From assembly GCA_019022495.1 (NCBI GenBank), contig JAFEKR010000105.1, positions 1-56,132 on the forward strand: a DNA stretch of 56,132 nt, written 5' to 3'. Below the pieces are notes generated by a model that was not told the origin of the DNA, did no database searches, and saw only the letters and a program-made list of their open reading frames with translations. Both the position numbers and the translations under genes were made by a program. The number at the start of each line of letters is the position of its first letter. Position 1 is the stretch's first letter. Origin of the DNA: Epichloe hybrida (taxonomy: Eukaryota; Ascomycota; Sordariomycetes; Hypocreales; Clavicipitaceae). Below are positions 47,001 through 56,132 of this stretch, in pieces.

Positions 47001-49189
47001 CTAGCCTATACTTTGGAACTTGGGAGCTGGAACTGGAGTTACTACTTTGCCCTTGTTGCTCTTGCTGCCTTGCGCACTTGGCGGGGGGCTCTGCTCGGTA
47101 GCTGCGACAACGGCTTTCACTTTCTTCTCCCTTTTGCCTTTTGTCTTCTTGGTATCCCTGCTCACGTGTGGTGAGGATGTCAGGACAGGTCGAGGCACTG
47201 GCACAGGAGAGACCTTGGGGAGCTGAGATGACCCTGGGATAACAGGAATGGGAACAACAGACTGGCGAGGCGCAGAGACAGGTGTTCCAGCCTTGGTGGT
47301 CTTATTCTTCAGCTTTGATGCTGGCGTGGACGCTGCTGGCGTGGATGCTGCTGGCGTAGACGAGGGCACATTCGGCGGCACTACCAGTGTCGTCTTCTTG
47401 GTGGTGGACGACGACTGTTCATCAGAACCCAAGTCAGGACTTGCGTTTCTCTGCGTCTTCTGCTTTTTTGACTTGGATTTTGCTGACTGACTCTCCTCCA
47501 TAAGTTGCTCTGCAGCAGCGGCGGCCTCATCCTCGGAAGAAAGCTTTCGTTTGCCCTTGCGAGCTGTGTCTGCATCCTTGCCCTTCTGCGCCTTCTTCTT
47601 CTTATCTTTTTTGTTTGTCTTTGCTTGTGCCGAACCTGATGGAATGGCGAGGGTGGGGGCATCAGTCATGTCAACGTCACCCTCGGCATCAGCCCCATCG
47701 TCACCACCAATCCGACCCATCGGGGTGTGGACGCCAAATGGCTGATATCTAGCTTTCAATCCCTTGGGTTGTGCACGGCCGGTCTCCTCCGGCGCTGGCC
47801 CGCTAGACAAAGCGCGAAGGCTTCCATTTCCAAGCTGAGCAACTTTCTTGACGTGCATTACTTTATTAACCTGCTGGGGAGCTGTGAAGTCACATTTAGT
47901 CAAAAGTCCTACATGAAATGTCGCTGTTTTGCACAGTGGTACTCACCAGATTGGTATCGGGCTCCGTCAGCAGCCGGGATCAGGATCTGGATTGAGCTTT
48001 TGGGCACCATGCTGTCAAATGAAATACCATAGTCTTCACCGTCATGTGAGAAGACTCTATCTGCTCGGTTAGACTGGGCCATAGGGATCTCCATGTTCTG
48101 CACGACAGAAATAGGCACATTGGCCGGGACCGTGAAGTACCAGACTTGTTTGCCTTGCAGATTTGCCTCGTTACAGACTTGAGCCACATCTTGCCCATGA
48201 GCTCCATCGTCACTCTTTCGGAGAACGAAATCAGGGGCGATGAAGTTGGGCGGAGCAACGACTTGGCTGCCTTGGTTCCGATCGGTGATGTGCATCGACT
48301 CGTCTGCATCACCGTCATCAGGAATCTCGGAGACAGAACCATCAGACTGTGCTGAAGACGACTGCTCTGCCGTCTTGTTCGACTTGACAGGGGCTACGTT
48401 TTCCTCTTCGCCATCGCTGTCTTCCTCGCTGGAGCTCGTATGTGAAGAATTATTTATTGCAGTCCCATTGACTGATTTATAGACAGTTTTGGAGGCTGCG
48501 GCAGGTTTCGGGTTGCTTGCATCATCTTCGTCAGAGTCGCTTTCGCTGGACTCCTTTTTCGCCTCAGGCCGAGTTGTGTTCTTCTCAGGCGCTTCATCTT
48601 CGCCACTGTTGCTTTCGTTCTGTCCATCTTCATCTTCTGAATCAGGAGCAGAAGTAGATGTGGACGTGTTGCCCGATGTCGCTGGAGATTTGAAAGGCAC
48701 TCCATTAGCTCTCACTTTTCCCTCACTTTCCTCTGACTCGGATTCAGATTCGGATTGGCTGCTGGATGCATCTTCGGATGAATCCCCATGCGTGACAGGC
48801 TGGCTCTTGCTGCCAGACGCCGCCTTGTTGGCCGCAGCTTTTCGCTCGTCGTCGCTATCGGCGATTTCTTCGTCCTTGCTTCTTTTTTTAGATGTCGCAT
48901 TCGAGGCTTTCGCAGATTGGGGTGCTAGTTTTCGCAGAAAGTCGGAGCCTCCCTCGTCACTGCTGCCGCCTCCGTCGCTGCTGCTGCTGCTGCTGGCATC
49001 ACTGTCTTCCTCATCGCCAACATTGTTGCCAAAGATGCTTTTGTCAATGCTGCCGAGTTGCTTCTTGGTAGAATTTGCTGGTTTCACACCAGGTCTTTTG
49101 TTGTACTGAGCATCAGCACTGAGGCCCTTTTGGGTGTCTTCGATGTGTTTGCTCAGGGAATAAACCTTGTAGGGTCCTTTGGGTGCCAT
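47001..49189 (-). CDS. rpa34: RNA polymerase I subunit RPA34.5-like protein (707 aa, two exons)
   Basis: Exon 1 is 49189-47947, the intron 47946-47882 (65 bp, GTGAGT...TTCACAG), and exon 2 47881-47001; the junction reads RYQS|APQQV. The start is ATG 49189 (MAPKGPYKVYSL), preceded by a leader. Residues about 65-320 are a very acidic, Ser/Asp/Glu-rich low-complexity region. The conserved RPA34.5 region follows (PPNFIAPDFVLRK, KQVWYFTVPANVPI, MEIPMAQ, DGEDYGI, VMHVKKVAQLG). The tail is Lys/Pro/Ser-rich and ends PKFQSIG. In yeast, RPA34 pairs with RPA49 in a TFIIF-like module of Pol I in the nucleolus. The acidic N-terminal extension makes it much longer than the 233-aa yeast protein. It is divergently paired with GRC3. 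The family assignment rests on the core motifs recalled by eye. Confidence 0.72.
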
Positions 49190-49604
49190 TTTGAGCAAGT
49201 GATCAGCGCGCAAATGGCGATTACGACAGCAGAAATGATGCTGTACCCCAAGGTATTGTAGGTGTGGTGGGTTGAAGCAGAAAGTTTCGGGGAAGCGCGA
49301 AATTTTGGCGTTGCTAGCCCCACATATTCGCGCGCCGCGCCGCATCTGTGAACGGGTGCCCGGTTGCGTGTGTCAGGCTGTCAGCCTCGCAGCTGGCAGG
49401 CACGATTAGGCTCGTGGCCAAAAAATGAATCGTACCATTTCCCTGGTGTTATCGATAAGCTTGACATCTTCAACAACAGCTTCAGTCTGTCGCAAGACGT
49501 TCTTCCGGAACATACAATGGCGAGGAGAATTTTGAAGGCCTGAGCTAGTACTTCAAGTTATGAAGGTCATCATGGTCCCGTCGCAAGACATCCCGAAACG
49601 CATC
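49190..49604. promoter_or_regulatory. shared bidirectional promoter of RPA34.5 and GRC3
   Basis: 415 bp between two divergent start codons, with no other gene. It includes a GC-rich stretch (cgcgcgccgcgccgc near 49330-49344) and gcgaaattttgg near 49299-49310. Both neighbours act in rRNA production, so co-regulation from this interval is plausible. No TATA box is obvious. Confidence 0.55.
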
Positions 49605-52073
49605 ATGTCATCCAGTAAACGTCGGAAGCTGGAAGGCGAACTTCCACCCCAGTGTATGTTTGTTGTCCCATTTCTCATTTGTAGAGAACATGCTAATGTG
49701 TCATGTAAAGCCCCGGTCAGCGCGGTCAGCGCAATTGCAGCCCGTCGACGGCAAGGTGTATCTGCCGTACAAAGCCAAGCCAGCTCACCGGAGCTAATGA
49801 CTTCAAATACAAACTCGTTCAGCGCTCTTCAATCTCTGAAACCCAACAAAAGCAAAGGGCCAACTCCATCGGCCAAGAAAAGTGCGAAACATGCTTGTCT
49901 CCGCCGCAATGATGGCAATCGACCCAGCGGCTCACCAACGCCTCTGGGTGAAAGGTGAGAAACAAAGCCCTCATCACCCCAAGGAGAGCTTTGAAGTCTA
50001 ATGAAGCGCATGAAGCCCGGAAATCGACAGCTTAGCTACTGAAATAAAAAGTCCAGTGATATCTTCCCAGCCTCATAATATAAGTTATTCGTCTTTTCTA
50101 CTGTCAAAGGTCAAGCACCGTACCACAGCCGATGGCAGCCTGGAAACGAGCTTGGACGCTGGTGAGGTGAGGTCTCGATCTTTTCAAACGACGGAATAAA
50201 GCCTGGGGTCTCTATTGACTATGTATGTTAGAGATTCATCGTACTTGGAAGTTTTGGTATCCGTGTTGCGGCTGGTGAGGTCACTGTTGCTGGCGCGACG
50301 TTGCGGTCTTCCGAGAGCATCTTTTGGGTTCATGCTCCTCACTGCTTAGCCATACCGGTCATACGAACTACACAAAACTGTGAACTGCAGTTCCACAACG
50401 ATGTGAACTCTGTTCATCTGAGGAAACTGGGGCGCCTGTCGCCGTTACTGAAAAGACTGTGGAATGAGCCCGTCGAGGCCGACAGCAGCGCCGGCAAATC
50501 GTTTCGTTTTGTATGTGCTCAAAAGTTGACAGAGTCTGTACCATCATCATCACTGACCCAGTTGCAGATTAATGACTCGTCTGATGGTCCTAAGAGACGT
50601 GTTATTCATGAGTTGGTCTCCCCGCCAGAGTGGAACAAGCTACTCGCCTCTGTCGAGCCCACAACACGTTCTGGCGAGCCCACAACACGTTCTGGCGAGC
50701 CCACAACACGTTCTGGCCACCAGTATTCGGGGTTTATCTGTGGCCCCAAGTCTGCAGGAAAGTCTACCTTTGCAAGGTTGCTCACAAACCGCCTTTTGAC
50801 TTCGTATCAACAAGACTCAAAGGCAGTAATTGTACTTGATCTTGACCCTGGACAGCCCGAATTTGCGCCTCCAGGGACAGTGTCTTTGATACGGGTGTCA
50901 AGGCCGAACCTCGGGGTGCCATTCACTCACACGTCCTTCGATGATCCTGGAAATACCATTGTCCGTTGTCATACACTGGCCGCAGTCACCCCTGCCTCGT
51001 CCCCCGACCTCTTAATAGCATGTGCCATCGACCTGTACGAGTTTTATCAGCGCCACCATCGCAAATGCCCATTGATCATCAACACTCCCGGCTGGATTCT
51101 CGGCACGGGTCTAGATCTCCTAGTTGCCCTGATTACGAGACTGCGACCAGCTGAGGTCATCTACATGTCCGAAGACGGCCCTGCTGACGTTGTTGAAGCT
51201 CTCGAAGCGGCCACCAAGCACCAATTCAGCACACTGCCCTCACAACCGTCAGAGTTCATGTCACACACATCTGCACACTTTCGGTCTATGCAAATGATGT
51301 CGTATTTTCACTCGCAAGTACAACCCGATAACAAAGCAGCGACGACCTCGTCTATAAAATGGGCTGCCCAGCCTCTTTCTCACACGAGACCCTACGTAGT
51401 GCGATACGAGGGTGAAAACCAAGATATCATGGGTATTCTGTGCTACGACTGCCAAACACCGCCAGAACTACTAGCAGCGTCTATCAACGGGGCCGTACTT
51501 GCCATCGTGGAAATTGAAGAATCCACAGCATTTCAGGAAATCGACAAGACCATTTCCACTGTTCAAGGTGAAGCAGAAAAAGATGTCGAGATTAGCAGGA
51601 CCCCAGAAGGGTTGCCGTTCATCGTCAACTCAACAGATGGGACCCTCGATCCTCGATACAGCCACACCATTGGACTGGCACTCATTCGAGCCGTCGACAC
51701 GAAGAACAAGTCTCTCCAAGTCATCACGCCGTTATCGACGGCAACTCTTGAGCGAATACGATCACAAGGCAGGAACATTGTTCTCGTGCACGGAAACTTC
51801 GATAGCCCGCATTGGGCGTACACAGAGGACTTGTACGAGAGGGCGGAACAAGATGATGCGGCGGACAAGGATCTCCACATGTCAGATGGAGAGACCAGCG
51901 ATGATGAGACTGAGGCCGAGGTCGTCGATTGCACCGCGCAGGCTGGTCGAGCGTATACCGGCGATTCATCGACTGTGCCGTGGATAGAGACTTTAAGCGG
52001 AAACCAGAAAAGGCCTGTGGGATCGCGCGTTTGGCGAGTGAGGCGGGATTTGGGACGAAATAATGGTGACTAG
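49605..52073 (+). CDS. grc3: polynucleotide 5'-hydroxyl kinase GRC3 (NOL9 family), four exons, about 756 aa
   Basis: Grc3 phosphorylates 5'-OH RNA ends during ITS2 processing with Las1 and promotes Pol I termination. Exons are 49605-49653, 49711-49954, 50031-50166 and 50232-52073. Introns have GTATGT, GTGAGA and GTGAGG donors and CTAAT branch sites; an alternative in-frame acceptor ends at 50015. The chosen start gives MSSSKRRKLEGE; ATGs at 49560 and 49572 are in frame upstream. Conserved blocks in order are PVSAVSAIAARRR, RFIVLGSFGIRV followed by GEVTVAGATLRSSES, Walker A GPKSAGKST (residues 314-322), DLDPGQPEFAPPG (kinase/Clp1-type Walker B region) and NTPGWILGTG. The C-terminal region ends in an acidic stretch (MSDGETSDDETEAE) and a short basic tail. 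An in-frame 21-bp triplication lies just before Walker A. Confidence 0.93.
50655..50717 (+). repeat. 21-bp tandem triplication in GRC3 coding 3 x EPTTRSG
   Basis: Three identical copies of a 21-bp unit (starting gagcccacaacacgttctgg) in frame. They end 24 bp before the Walker A codons. Perfect identity implies a recent expansion; copy number may vary between strains. Confidence 0.97.
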
Positions 52074-52903
52074 AAATGAACAGGCCCCCAGAGCATTCCT
52101 CAATATACCGAGAAATAGAGCTGAGCCACCACGGGCTCCATACTCATTGGATACTTCAATTCATCTTGGAAATCTTGGCAGTGTTTTATCAATTGGCCAA
52201 CCGTTCGCCCATCCCAAGAGGCATTGCGGAGTGCAGAATGGACGATCCTGTATATTCTGCTATTTCGTTAGGCCATGCTGCCGGCCTCCTTTCGTGCCGG
52301 AGGAGGGGAAGGAGGCGGTCCCGTCTTCGTCGTCACTGCCATCGTCTCGATGCCTTGTGTTGCTGTCGGGTTGCGTGCTCCGAGAGCGTGTCCGAATCGG
52401 CGAGCGTTTGAACCCTCGCCAGCGTCGGGGTTTGTAGGGAGAGAAAGGCCCCTCCTCTCCTCACCGGTGGCATGCATGAGTGAAGTCGATCCAAGATGCG
52501 ACCCGAAGTGGGCATGATTGGGGTGCCTCTGGTGGGAGCTGAGAGAGCAAATGCGAGGGTTCCAGATGTTCACAAGCCGCCCCCCCAAGCAAACGACACC
52601 ACCAACAGTTGGGATTAAGGGTATGCAAGCAACCCAGTGCAATCCAGTCCGTCTGCTGCCCAGCCTGCAGGCTGAGACGAACTAGGTCAATCAAGGGCGG
52701 ATCAAATGCAAGCCATATCTTATATTCCTATACTTATGTCCTAGAATTCTAGCCATTTAAGAGCCGAGCTCGCGCTGTTCAAAAGAAAGAAAAACCCGCT
52801 CTTTTGTCATCATCAATCATTCATCCACTTCATCTGCCATTACCTCCAGCATTGCAATTACCCATCTGTGACCTACTTTGCTGGCTTCACCTTTCCATCC
52901 ATC
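52074..52903. other. intergenic region between GRC3 and the microprotein gene
   Basis: 52074-52700 holds overlapping short frames on both strands, none with a known motif. The ORF at 52642-52268 (-) has a Pro-rich end and is unconvincing. From about 52700 the DNA looks like a promoter: cttatattcctatac, a purine-rich aagaaagaaaaa stretch near 52784-52795, and a CT/CA-rich leader up to ATG 52904. Confidence 0.55.
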
Positions 52904-53047
52904 ATGGCAGCCTTCACTTCCTTTGAGCTACTCGACTCAGTTAACTGCTCCCATTGTGGATACAACAACATCTCTGGGGCTACCACCTGTGCTGGGACCA
53001 AGGATGGCAAACCTTGCGGCAAGGACATCCCTACGGTTGTCAAATAA
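52904..53047 (+). CDS. 47-aa cysteine-containing microprotein (zinc-ribbon-like)
   Basis: The ATG sits in a strong context (ccatcATGgc) after a CT-rich leader typical of well-expressed fungal genes, and the ORF ends at TAA 53047. The protein has the segment NCSHCGYNN and then TTCAG and PCGKD: Cys15, Cys18, Cys29 and Cys38. This C-x2-C-G-x2-N-x7-C-x8-C pattern resembles small zinc-binding modules (RanBP2/zinc-ribbon-like) common in fungal small proteins, but the spacing of the last pair is unusual. No signal peptide or membrane segment. It is easily missed because of its length. The alternative is a chance ORF, which I find less likely given the promoter-like upstream DNA and the clean end. 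Confidence 0.55.
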   Translation: MAAFTSFELLDSVNCSHCGYNNISGATTCAGTKDGKPCGKDIPTVVK

Positions 53048-53235
53048 ATATCCTCATCAGTAGGTTTCCATTCATATTTGTAGCCTCGTCACCGAGACAA
53101 GGTACTCATCCAGGCCCTAGGTGAAATTTCGTCATAGGACCGCAAGCAACACACAAAAAGTGAAGGATAATGTAGCTCTAGGCTTTTCGGAGTGGCGCAA
53201 GTGAATATACAATACAGGCACTGCCCAATGGACCT

Positions 53236-54151
53236 CTATTCCCCTTTCCACCAAGTCATCCATTCATCGGCGATTTCAACATAGCCTCTCGTTGACAGCC
53301 GTCTCTGCACCCGCCGTCTCCAATCTACTCGTTCGTCACCAGTGCCAGGCAGATCCAATCCCCCCGAGATACAAAATCTGGTCCTGATCCAGTCCTTAGG
53401 GACAAACCCAGCCATCTCCCAGTCAATAATGCCAAGCGAACCGTCACCATCTATAATGAGATTTCCCGGACCCAAGTCGCAGTGAGAAAAGATGAAAGCA
53501 GAGCAGTCCATGCCTAATTCCGCACAACTCTTCAGCAGGTTCTCGTGACTGAAGTCCTCCTCCTTGCCACGTTTGATAAGTAGCGGGTCGAGGAGCTGGT
53601 TCCCATCAAGACCGCCTATGTGCTTGGCCTGAAGTTTCCCTAATTCATCGCAAATATCCACGACGCGGTCCACGCAGTGACACTTTGTAACCTCATCCAT
53701 GGTTGGCCACGCATCGACGAGGGTCTGCCCGGGTACTTTGGATAAAAAAAAGGTAGTGCCGGCCGGCCCATTCGCCGTGGTAGAGAACATCCGGAATGGC
53801 GAAACTGGGCGGTATGGCCTTGACACCGGCTAGTGTGACGTGTTCCCGTGTCGTGCTCGGTGAGTTGGAAATCTTGGCCTTGAGGAAGGCATTCCCGATT
53901 TCCCAGACAGCAGAGACGCCGCCGGCGTCGTAGACCAGTCGTATCGGGTCTGAGGACGTGGTCGACAGAGGCTGAGATGCCGGCGGTGTTCCGGGCGCTT
54001 CGGAAACGCTGTAGAATGAGCCATGGCCATCGCTCCAGAGGTAGCCAGGCGAGGTTGTGGAGGCGCGGGAGAGGAGGAGTCTGTCGCCCACCAGCCAGGT
54101 CTGGCAGTCAATTGCCCGGAGTGATTCGTTGACGGGACGTCGGGCCGCCAT
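53236..54151 (-). pseudogene. APH-like phosphotransferase with a frameshift at an A8 run
   Basis: The 5' part (54151 to about 53752) starts MAARRPVNESLRAIDCQTWL and contains LVYDAGGVSAVWEIGNAFLK (a nucleotide-binding region with Lys) and the hinge start GRHYLFF. The 3' part (about 53751-53236) continues in another frame with LSKVPGQTLVDAWP, then FSHCDLGPGNLIIDG (catalytic His, Asp, Asn) and LGIIDWEMAGFVP (metal-binding Asp), and ends WMTWWKGE. The frame changes inside eight A residues at 53744-53751. With seven, one 304-aa protein would be open from start to stop, and all catalytic motifs are intact. Either the assembly has an extra base or the allele is freshly broken. It is the same broad family as 44992-45870 but not a close copy. 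Confidence 0.8.
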
Positions 54152-55630
54152 TGTTTGGAGGATTGCCGACGGATGGCTGCGACAGACAGGCTTCTAGCTC
54201 TCTGCAAACGAGTCCGGTCGGTCCACACGCTGGTGGCGGCGTTGCTCAGCAATTGGGAAAGCCGCCTCCCGCTTTTTAGGGTGGCACAGAGGGTGACGAC
54301 GACGACGGGTGGGTGGCTGGGCGGGACGATGGCCTCATTAGTAGGTAGGCACCTTGTTGGCTGTAGCCTGTCACCGCCTCCAAGCATCCCACGCAACGGA
54401 AAAGAACGCGGCCAAGCTGTTCATGACCCAAGCAGAGATGCGTCTGTCGCCGGGTCTTGTAGCTATTGCTTTGGCGCCGGCTGTTGGCTGTTCAAAGCCC
54501 ATCTCTCAAAGGCGTGGTGTGTAGGGCCACGAAGCAAGTAAAATGGGACCACGAGCTGTTTAGTTAAAGTACACACCTGCAAGGGTAATTGGAGTTAGAC
54601 CCACAAGTCTTGTCAGGGGGGGAGGGATGTATGATGACTAAGCCATAGGACCGTCAGGTGATTAGGGTAGGTGGGTCGGGTACAAGAAGGCCCCCTGCAG
54701 TGCACCTGCCCCTCTTACAATATATTCCCCAGCAAATCTGTAAAAACGCTTTGGATTAGTGAGGGCGGAGGCTGTTGAGACATGGCCGCCGTTCCAGAGC
54801 GGCCCGTTGCAGGTCATCATTTGCGTTTGGAGTCTTGGACTCAACCGATAACAAGTAGCGAGGTGATGTGGGTGGTGCTTTTGTGCTGGGGAGGAGGGGC
54901 CAAATGGGCGGCTCCATGACTAAGCGCCACGATTCTATGTATGTACAAAGGGCCAAAGGCTTCTAGACTCCAGAGCATGTCAGTCTGCTTGTCGTCTAGG
55001 CCGAATCCTTGGCCACATGAATCTGCCTGCTGTGACTTGGGTGTAGAAGGATTGAAACACAGTGGTGGACTTGTACCAAGTAGGCAGCATTCAAGAGCTA
55101 GCAGTACAGAAGTACAGATGATGGCATGTCAATCTGTTCGCAAGAAGAGGCCTGGACTGGGAAGGAAAGAACTGCCCATGGCTGTTGCTGTTGGCTGTTG
55201 ACTCCTCCGTCAAGCTTTCCTTGTTGACTCGGCCCACCCACCCTCTCGAGTCTCTACATGTACATGTACGTCTCAATGTAGTCATCAGTCATGAACAAAC
55301 CCCGCTCCTCCTTGACCGATGGATGCGAACCACTCATAAACTAACCATTGAAGCCAGACCTACTAATTTTAGCTGAGCTGACGCTCGGTAAACGCCGTTT
55401 TTTTTTTCTCGTGGCTTTTTTGCTTGCAATCTGCCTGTTCCCACGCTCCAACGTCGTCGGCTCATAGCCTCTCCTCGACAAGTACTGTTGATTCCAAATA
55501 GCGACAGCTGCCTGGCCATTCGCATCCCACCGACGTCGAGGGCGACCAGTACCCCTGCGGCTTGAGCCTAGGCGAGGACAGCAAAAAAGAAACGACGACG
55601 TTTGACTTGCAGGCGACGGGAGTTGCGCGG
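54152..55630. other. region without recognisable genes
   Basis: The open frames at 54155-54541 (+), 54941-55201 (+) and 53830-54396 (-) overlap or lack motifs. A palindromic ctacatgtacatgta lies near 55254-55267, similar to one at 5574. The first 200 bp are probably the promoter of the APH-like gene. Confidence 0.5.
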
Positions 55631-55740
55631 GAGGAGCAGCAGTAGGAGCAGCAGTAGGAGCAGTCGGAGCAGTAGGAGCAGTAGGAGGAAGCAGTGGAAG
55701 CAGTGGGAGCAGTGGAAGCAGTGGGAGCAGTGCAGTGCAG
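55631..55740. repeat. purine-rich minisatellite (ggagcagta / ggaagcagt units)
   Basis: About 110 bp of head-to-tail 9- to 12-bp units such as gagcagcagtag, gagcagtag and gaagcagtg. On the minus strand it would encode Leu/Pro then Thr/Ala/Pro repeats in the ORF 55796-55341, which I regard as doubtful. Confidence 0.88.
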
Positions 55741-56108
55741 ACAGCGAATGATATTGACGTGCTGACATCTCCAATGTCCACGCCGCCGGGGGCCAACAGC
55801 AGCGCATATTAAATCATAGCAACACAACGTTCACGCCGGTTTGCCACGGACCGTCTTTCAGACTCGCTCAACTCACCGGCTCTACCGCTAAGGGTTCGAC
55901 ACGCCAGTCGCCCGACTTCTCAAGTTGGATCGTCAATTGCTTCCACTTCAAACCAGTTGACCCTTCCTCCGCTCTCACTGTCCACCAGGAGATTTCGGGA
56001 CGTGGTGCAACACATGTTTCTCCCGATCGACCGACATCTCGACATTGTTTAAAAAGGCCAACATCAACCTCATTTGCTTCAGCAACGCCATCCCGACGCC
56101 TGTTCGCG

Positions 56109-56132
56109 ATGAGCCAGAGCCCCAATGATGGC
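56109..56132 (+). CDS. possible gene start truncated by the window end
   Basis: Eight codons (MSQSPNDG) after a leader of about 300 bp that is C/T- and CA-rich and lacks long ORFs on +, as in fungal 5' UTRs. The ATG context is gcgATGag. Nothing can be said of the product. The minus-strand ORF at 56125-55868 is the alternative reading and has no recognisable motif. Confidence 0.3.

Noticed and set aside
52268..52642. 124-aa ORF on the minus strand as a gene
   Set aside because: No family motif, overlaps other frames of similar length, and lies in the GRC3 3' region.
55341..55796. 151-aa ORF on the minus strand
   Set aside because: A third of it is the LLPLLP/TAP translation of the minisatellite, with a basic low-complexity end. 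No support as a gene.

Overview
This looks like nuclear DNA of a filamentous ascomycete (Pezizomycotina, most like Hypocreales; the order is my inference). The support is short introns with GTATGT/GTGAGT donors and CTAAT-type branch sites, fungal proteins such as inositol phosphorylceramide synthase AUR1, and a long block of retrotransposons mutated in the pattern of repeat-induced point mutation (RIP: CpA almost gone, TpA abundant, stops everywhere).

Layout. 1-8130 is normal-GC DNA with the 3' end of a Ca2+/calmodulin-dependent kinase (+), AUR1 (-), and about 4.5 kb without a recognisable gene. 8.13-44.25 kb is an AT-rich nested transposon block. A chromodomain Gypsy element (Gypsy1, 9296-26116, TSD tatgc) carries a Copia element (Copia1, 15278-23904, TSD ggtag) and a separate 755-bp insertion. 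Copia1 in turn holds a solo LTR and a 2.2-kb AT-rich insertion. A second chromodomain Gypsy (Gypsy2, minus strand, 28771-43728, TSD agtag) contains Copia2 (29688-36820, TSD ctatc). Copia2 contains a 324-bp miniature LTR element with its own TSD (aagat). Between the two Gypsy elements lies a 1.7-kb normal-GC island with one candidate small gene, followed by a palindromic MITE-like element.

44.3-56.1 kb is normal-GC gene space. It holds an APH-like kinase (+), a divergent pair of ribosome-biogenesis genes (Pol I subunit RPA34.5 on -, polynucleotide kinase GRC3 on +) sharing a promoter of about 415 bp, a 47-aa cysteine-containing microprotein, a second APH-like gene broken by a frameshift at an A8 run, and a possible gene start at the window end.

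The most interesting item is the 324-bp element at 35460-35783. It has two 67-bp TG...CA terminal repeats, a half-tRNA-iMet type primer site, a purine tract and a perfect 5-bp TSD, so it has the architecture of a TRIM. Its 190-bp interior carries tRNA-like Pol III A and B boxes. It and the 755-bp insertion at 12342-13096 show little RIP inside heavily RIPped hosts, so both arrived late.
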